Source of the DNA: Candidatus Taylorbacteria bacterium RIFCSPLOWO2_01_FULL_45_15b
GTDB taxonomy: Bacteria; Patescibacteriota; Minisyncoccia; Phycocordibacterales; 01-FULL-45-15b
Length of the DNA stretch: 8,622 nucleotides
Assembly: GCA_001822655.1 (NCBI GenBank)
Contig: MHRX01000027.1
Span: 1-8,622 of the forward strand
Reading direction: 5' to 3'
Position 1 is the stretch's first letter. Every line of letters begins with the position of its first letter. The notes under the pieces were generated by a model. It was not told the origin of the DNA. It saw only the letters and a program-made list of their open reading frames with translations, and did not search any database. This document shows, in pieces, positions 5,899-8,622 of the stretch. A program made the translations under genes and the position numbers.

Positions 5899-6001
5899 TA
5901 TTTGGTATACGGTATTTAGTATGTAGTATTAGAAGATTAATTTTATCGGTCTTATGAATAATACTCTCTTAAATACTATATACAAAATACTGTATACTAT
6001 T
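5894..6001. repeat. Heptad-periodic inverted repeat between traR/dksA-like gene and comM
   Basis: The left arm (5894-5931) is a string of 7-nt units such as agtattt, ggtatac and agtatgt. The right arm (5959-6001) holds the inverse units (atactat, atacaaa, atactgt). The outer 8 nt and inner 7 nt of the arms are exactly complementary, with imperfect matching between. The central 27 nt (5932-5958) contain no gene. The right arm supplies the -10-like TATACT for comM. Confidence 0.75.
5993..5998 (+). promoter_or_regulatory. Putative -10 box of comM
   Basis: TATACT differs from the consensus -10 at one base and ends 7 nt before the ATG at 6006, so comM mRNA would be leaderless. The -35 region is weak (TTAAAT 5969-5974, 18-nt spacer). 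Confidence 0.45.
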
Positions 6002-6005
6002 TCTC

Positions 6006-7580
6006 ATGTCGTATGCTAAAGTTTACTCTGCTCAAACCTCTCTCCTCTCGCCAACCACGATTTCCGTTGAAATAGATCTCGCGAACGGACTTCAGGCTTT
6101 TTCAATAGTCGGACTTCCTGACAAGGCAGTAGAAGAATCTCGAGACAGAATTTCCGCCGCCATAAAAAATTCAGGACTTGGACTTAAATCACCGAAAAAC
6201 AAAAATCAGAAAGTGGTGATATCCCTCGCCCCCGCCGATATAAAAAAAGAAGGTCCGTCATTTGACCTTGCGATTGCGCTTTCCTATCTGCTTGCCGCTC
6301 GCGATATTTTTTTTGACCCATCGAAAAAACTATTTCTCGGCGAACTTTCTCTCGAAGGAGACATCCGTCCGGTAAAAGGTGTTCTGCCTCTAGTTTCACA
6401 TGCGCGAGTGAAAGGATTTGAGGAAATTTACGTTCCGCAAGAAAATTCTGCCGAAGCCGCTTTAATTCAGGGGGTAAAAATTTTCAGTGTTTCACATCTT
6501 CGCGATGTTGTTCTACATCTCCACGAAAAAGAAACGATCGGAAATGACTCTCCCAAACCGCACCAAAGAAAAATTTTGACTCCCCAGCCACGGACAAAAA
6601 TAGAGAGATCGAAATTTGTTGGTGATCACGACTTTGAGGACATTGCCGGACAAGAAACTGCAAAGCGCGTCCTCGAGATTGCCGCCGCGGGCGGACACAA
6701 CGCCGCAATGTGGGGACCGCCCGGAACTGGAAAAACAATGCTTGCAAAGGCATTCTCGTCAATCATGCCAGAATTGAGCTTCGACGAAATGCTTGAAGTT
6801 ACTTCCATCTATTCCGTTGCAGGACTACTGCAGGAACCCCTGATCACTCGGCCACAAGTACGCGCACCGCACCACACATCATCCTATGTCTCGCTTGTGG
6901 GCGGAGGCTCGATTCCAAAACCCGGCGAGATCACTCTAGCTCACCGAGGAGTGTTGTTCCTCGATGAATTTCCTGAATTTGACCGCCGTGTTGTGGAAGC
7001 CCTCCGCCAACCCCTAGAAGACCGTGTGGTTTCTGTTTCTCGCGCCAGAGGATCGGTACTTTTTCCCGCACACTTTATTCTTCTTGCGGCGATGAACCCA
7101 TGCCCATGCGGGTATTACGGAACGAATGTAAAAGCCTGCAGTTGCAGTCCCCACCATGTCGCTTTATACCGGCGAAAACTTTCCGGCCCGATTATTGACC
7201 GCATTGACCTTTGGTCGCATGTTTCGCATGTCGATCACGAAAAACTTTCGTCAAAAAACAAGCACGGGGAGAAAAGCGAGATAATAAAAAGACGAGTTGA
7301 AGAAGCAAGGGAGCGTCAAAAATTCAGAGCAAAGAAACTGGGACTAAAAAAGGCTTCGAATGCGTCCCTCGGCGCAAAGAATCTGCTCGAAAATATTTCT
7401 CTTACCGATAAAGCGCTTCTGCTTTTAAATTCTTCCGCAAAAAAATTAACGCTGTCCGCCCGCGCGTACCACCGAGTCGCAAAAGTTGCGCGCACCATCG
7501 CGGACTTGGGGGGAGTGGAGAAAATAACTCCTGAAAATATTTTGGAAGCGCTTCAATATCGTCCAAAAGAAATCGGCTGA
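6006..7580 (+). CDS. comM: ComM/YifB family Mg-chelatase-like AAA+ ATPase
   Basis: This 524-residue protein has the full YifB/ComM layout. An N-terminal Lon-protease-like fold (about 1-170) contains VEIDLANGLQAFSIVGLPD and GPSFDLAIALSYLLA. The AAA+ core has Walker A GPPGTGKT (237-244), Walker B VLFLDEF (316-322) and the cysteine-rich MNPCPCGYYG (363-372). A C-terminal Mg-chelatase lid (about 420-515) contains LSARAYHRVAKVARTIADL. ComM in studied bacteria is a hexameric helicase that drives branch migration when incoming single-stranded DNA recombines during natural transformation. Cobalt or magnesium chelation is not expected. The ATG at 6006 gives the usual N-terminus and lacks a Shine-Dalgarno, lying directly after a -10-like box. 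It converges with the cupin gene. Confidence 0.95.
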   Translation: MSYAKVYSAQTSLLSPTTISVEIDLANGLQAFSIVGLPDKAVEESRDRISAAIKNSGLGLKSPKNKNQKVVISLAPADIKKEGPSFDLAIALSYLLAARDIFFDPSKKLFLGELSLEGDIRPVKGVLPLVSHARVKGFEEIYVPQENSAEAALIQGVKIFSVSHLRDVVLHLHEKETIGNDSPKPHQRKILTPQPRTKIERSKFVGDHDFEDIAGQETAKRVLEIAAAGGHNAAMWGPPGTGKTMLAKAFSSIMPELSFDEMLEVTSIYSVAGLLQEPLITRPQVRAPHHTSSYVSLVGGGSIPKPGEITLAHRGVLFLDEFPEFDRRVVEALRQPLEDRVVSVSRARGSVLFPAHFILLAAMNPCPCGYYGTNVKACSCSPHHVALYRRKLSGPIIDRIDLWSHVSHVDHEKLSSKNKHGEKSEIIKRRVEEARERQKFRAKKLGLKKASNASLGAKNLLENISLTDKALLLLNSSAKKLTLSARAYHRVAKVARTIADLGGVEKITPENILEALQYRPKEIG

Positions 7581-7610
7581 AACATAGAGTCTCTCACTAA
7601 CAAAGAACTA

Positions 7611-7640
7611 TAAAAAACCGAACGAGAGTTCGACGGTTTG
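7611..7640. terminator. Hairpin between convergent comM and cupin genes
   Basis: aaaccgaac (7615-7623) pairs with gtt and cggttt (7628-7639) around the loop gaga, with a 3-nt bulge. On the minus strand it is followed by six T, so it works best as a backup terminator for the cupin gene. In the plus direction the tail is tttgtgtctgtctg, a poor but possible terminator for comM. Confidence 0.5.
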
Positions 7641-7672
7641 TGTCTGTCTGACAGCCACAGAGATATGGGAAG

Positions 7673-7698
7673 AAAAAACCGCCCAAAAAATGAGCGGC
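7673..7698 (-). terminator. Rho-independent terminator of the cupin gene
   Basis: On the minus strand gccgctca (7698-7691) and tgggcggt (7685-7678) form an 8-bp stem with a 5-nt T loop, followed by six T (7678-7673). It lies 21 nt beyond the cupin stop. Confidence 0.8.
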
Positions 7699-7719
7699 TA
7701 CCCAACCAATTTATGGTCG

Positions 7720-8085
7720 TCAGGCGGCGGGCTCTGACCATGTGATAACAAGCGCCTCCGCAGTGCCGACTCCATTATTTACCCAATAGGAGATGCCTGG
7801 GTTAATGGTATAGGAATCGCCGGAATCAAGTGGAACACAACGAACGCATCCAACCTCTTTGATATAGAGATTCATCGTACCTTTCACAACGAACCAAAGC
7901 TCTTTCGCTTGGTAATGAACGCGGAGCGATGTACTTGATATAAGAGCGAGAACGACATCCCACGAATCTTGGGAATTTTCCGCAATCTTTACGATGGCCT
8001 CACTCGCATCTGTTTCCGGAACAAAAACAATTTTTTTGCCGGGAAATCGAGCGGCAAAAGCCTTGATCTGTTCAGGATACAGCAT
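7720..8085 (-). CDS. Cupin-domain protein with reduced metal site
   Basis: The 121-residue product is a single small cupin. Motif 1 is SLRVHYQAKELWFVVKGTMNLYI (residues 53-75), shown here by its key positions His57, Glu62 and Gly69. Motif 2 is DSGDSYTINPGISYWVNN (87-104). In metal-binding cupins motif 1 usually has two His and a Glu, and motif 2 ends in a His after PG. Here one motif-1 His is absent and the motif-2 His is replaced by Tyr100, so metal binding is doubtful. The fold is common in sugar-phosphate isomerase-like and small binding proteins; the substrate cannot be read from sequence. The start at 8085 has a GAAAGG ribosome-binding site 9 nt upstream and a promoter at 8118-8146. It is a one-gene transcription unit. 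Confidence 0.87.
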   Translation of the reverse strand: MLYPEQIKAFAARFPGKKIVFVPETDASEAIVKIAENSQDSWDVVLALISSTSLRVHYQAKELWFVVKGTMNLYIKEVGCVRCVPLDSGDSYTINPGISYWVNNGVGTAEALVITWSEPAA

Positions 8086-8226
8086 AATGGTGCGCCTTTC
8101 TTACTTGAACGTAGCAGTTTATATAGAGAAAATCAAATGGCAACAAAGCGAGAGAGCAATCTGCCAAACTTTACTCGCCACGCTATTCAATATTCTAGAT
8201 TCTGGATTCAAATTCCAGATTCCACC
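8086..8226. other. Intergenic region between the cupin and peptidase genes
   Basis: These 141 nt hold the cupin promoter and ribosome-binding site and most of the 8193-8232 palindrome. Plus-strand open frames crossing the region (7969-8265 and 7994-8230) have no family resemblance or start signal and are taken as shadows. Confidence 0.6.
8095..8146 (-). promoter_or_regulatory. Promoter and ribosome binding site of the cupin gene
   Basis: On the minus strand TTGTTG (8141-8146), a 17-nt spacer and TATAAA (8118-8123) precede GAAAGG (8095-8100), which lies 9 nt before the ATG at 8085. The leader is about 26 nt, so this gene has a conventional translated leader. Confidence 0.6.
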
Positions 8227-8232
8227 CTAGAA
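8193..8232. repeat. Heptad-periodic palindrome at the 3' end of the M23 peptidase gene
   Basis: Outer arms ttctag (8193-8198) and ctagaa (8227-8232) and inner arms tctgga (8201-8206) and tccaga (8214-8219) are complementary. The plus strand reads as units of about 7 nt (attctag, attctgg, attccag). The right outer arm contains the stop codon of the peptidase gene. No T tail is present on either strand. Confidence 0.65.
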
Positions 8233-8622
8233 CGGGTTCTTGGCCCCGCGAATTTCGAAGTGTAGATGCGGGCCGGTTGATTTTCCGGTACTGCCGACAA
8301 GTCCTATAATTTGACCTTTCACAACAACATCAGTGATTGATACTAAATTTTTGTTGTTATGTGCATAAAGTGTTTGTGTGCCGTTGGCGTGCCTAAGAAC
8401 GATATAGTTTCCATATCCTCCATTCCAACCACCAGAGCGAGAAATAATGACTTCTCCATCGGCCGCCGCGTAAACTGGGTCCCCGACAGCACCGCCAATA
8501 TCAATTCCATTGTAACCATGAAGTCCTTGCGTCTTTCTGCCATCAGCCGGGCGCATGTAATATCCTTCGAAAACAGGTCCGCCGACATCACGAAGTTTTG
8601 CGGTAGAACTTGAGGATGTTGT
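8227..8622 (-). CDS. M23 (LytM-type) peptidase, C-terminal part; 5' end outside window
   Basis: The minus-strand frame is open to the window edge, giving 131 visible residues. It starts in a Ser/Thr-rich linker (TTSSSSTAKLRD), so an upstream part, probably a signal or anchor plus other domains, is missing. The M23 catalytic domain shows zinc ligands in GLHGYNGIDI (visible residues His35 and Asp41) and GPHLHFE (His119, His121), plus LYAHNN, whose His usually aids catalysis. GNYIVLRHANGTQTLYAH and VGSTGKSTGPHLHFE are typical of peptidoglycan endopeptidases, which cut peptide cross-links outside the membrane. The ATG at 8556 is internal and not the true start, because the reading frame upstream encodes conserved-looking sequence (GGPVFEGYY). 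The stop overlaps a palindrome, and no terminator is visible. Confidence 0.95.
   Translation of the reverse strand, partial: TTSSSSTAKLRDVGGPVFEGYYMRPADGRKTQGLHGYNGIDIGGAVGDPVYAAADGEVIISRSGGWNGGYGNYIVLRHANGTQTLYAHNNKNLVSITDVVVKGQIIGLVGSTGKSTGPHLHFEIRGAKNPF

Noticed and set aside
5894..6001. CRISPR array or simple tandem repeat at the agtattt units.
   Set aside because: The units are about 7 nt, degenerate, without spacers, and mirrored rather than only direct.
8359..8613. Plus-strand open frame opposite the M23 peptidase.
   Set aside because: It is the shadow of a clearly identified catalytic domain on the other strand.

Overview
The window looks like a chromosomal stretch from a Candidate Phyla Radiation (Patescibacteria, Parcubacteria-like) bacterium. 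This is an inference from the gene set and style: a compact ComM/YifB ATPase, a short TraR/DksA protein with a Cys3-His zinc site, an LytM/M23 peptidase, a small S23-like four-helix-bundle gene, and several starts with no Shine-Dalgarno and a -10 box almost touching the ATG. TGA is used as a normal stop.

Layout, left to right. Positions 1-126 are the 3' end of rpsO (ribosomal protein S15). In many bacteria pnp follows rpsO directly; here pnp starts at 2228, about 2.1 kb away. Between them lie an inverted-repeat-bounded cassette carrying a frameshifted four-helix-bundle gene (134-630), a NYN-domain nuclease gene (648-1223), a two-helix membrane microprotein with its own promoter and terminator (1377-1614), and a convergent minus-strand gene of unknown function with promoter, Shine-Dalgarno and terminator (1650-2096). 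After pnp (2228-4363) come an overlapping gene for a single-pass membrane protein (4335-5465), a TraR/DksA-family gene (5539-5898) and comM (6006-7580). On the minus strand are a cupin gene with promoter and terminator (7673-8146) and the C-terminal half of an M23 peptidase running off the right edge (8227-8622).

Much of the content concerns RNA: S15, PNPase, a NYN nuclease, and a four-helix protein of the family found in 23S rRNA intervening sequences. ComM suggests DNA uptake or recombination, and the M23 enzyme acts on peptidoglycan.

The most unusual signal is a set of intergenic palindromes built from degenerate units of about 7 nt (134-163/609-637, 2147-2192, 5894-6001, 8193-8232). One pair brackets the four-helix-bundle gene; the other three have no gene inside. 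They may be one class of element with and without its gene, laid out like a 23S rRNA intervening sequence: complementary ends forming a stem, with an ORF in the loop. The relation is inferred from pattern only and was not tested by search.
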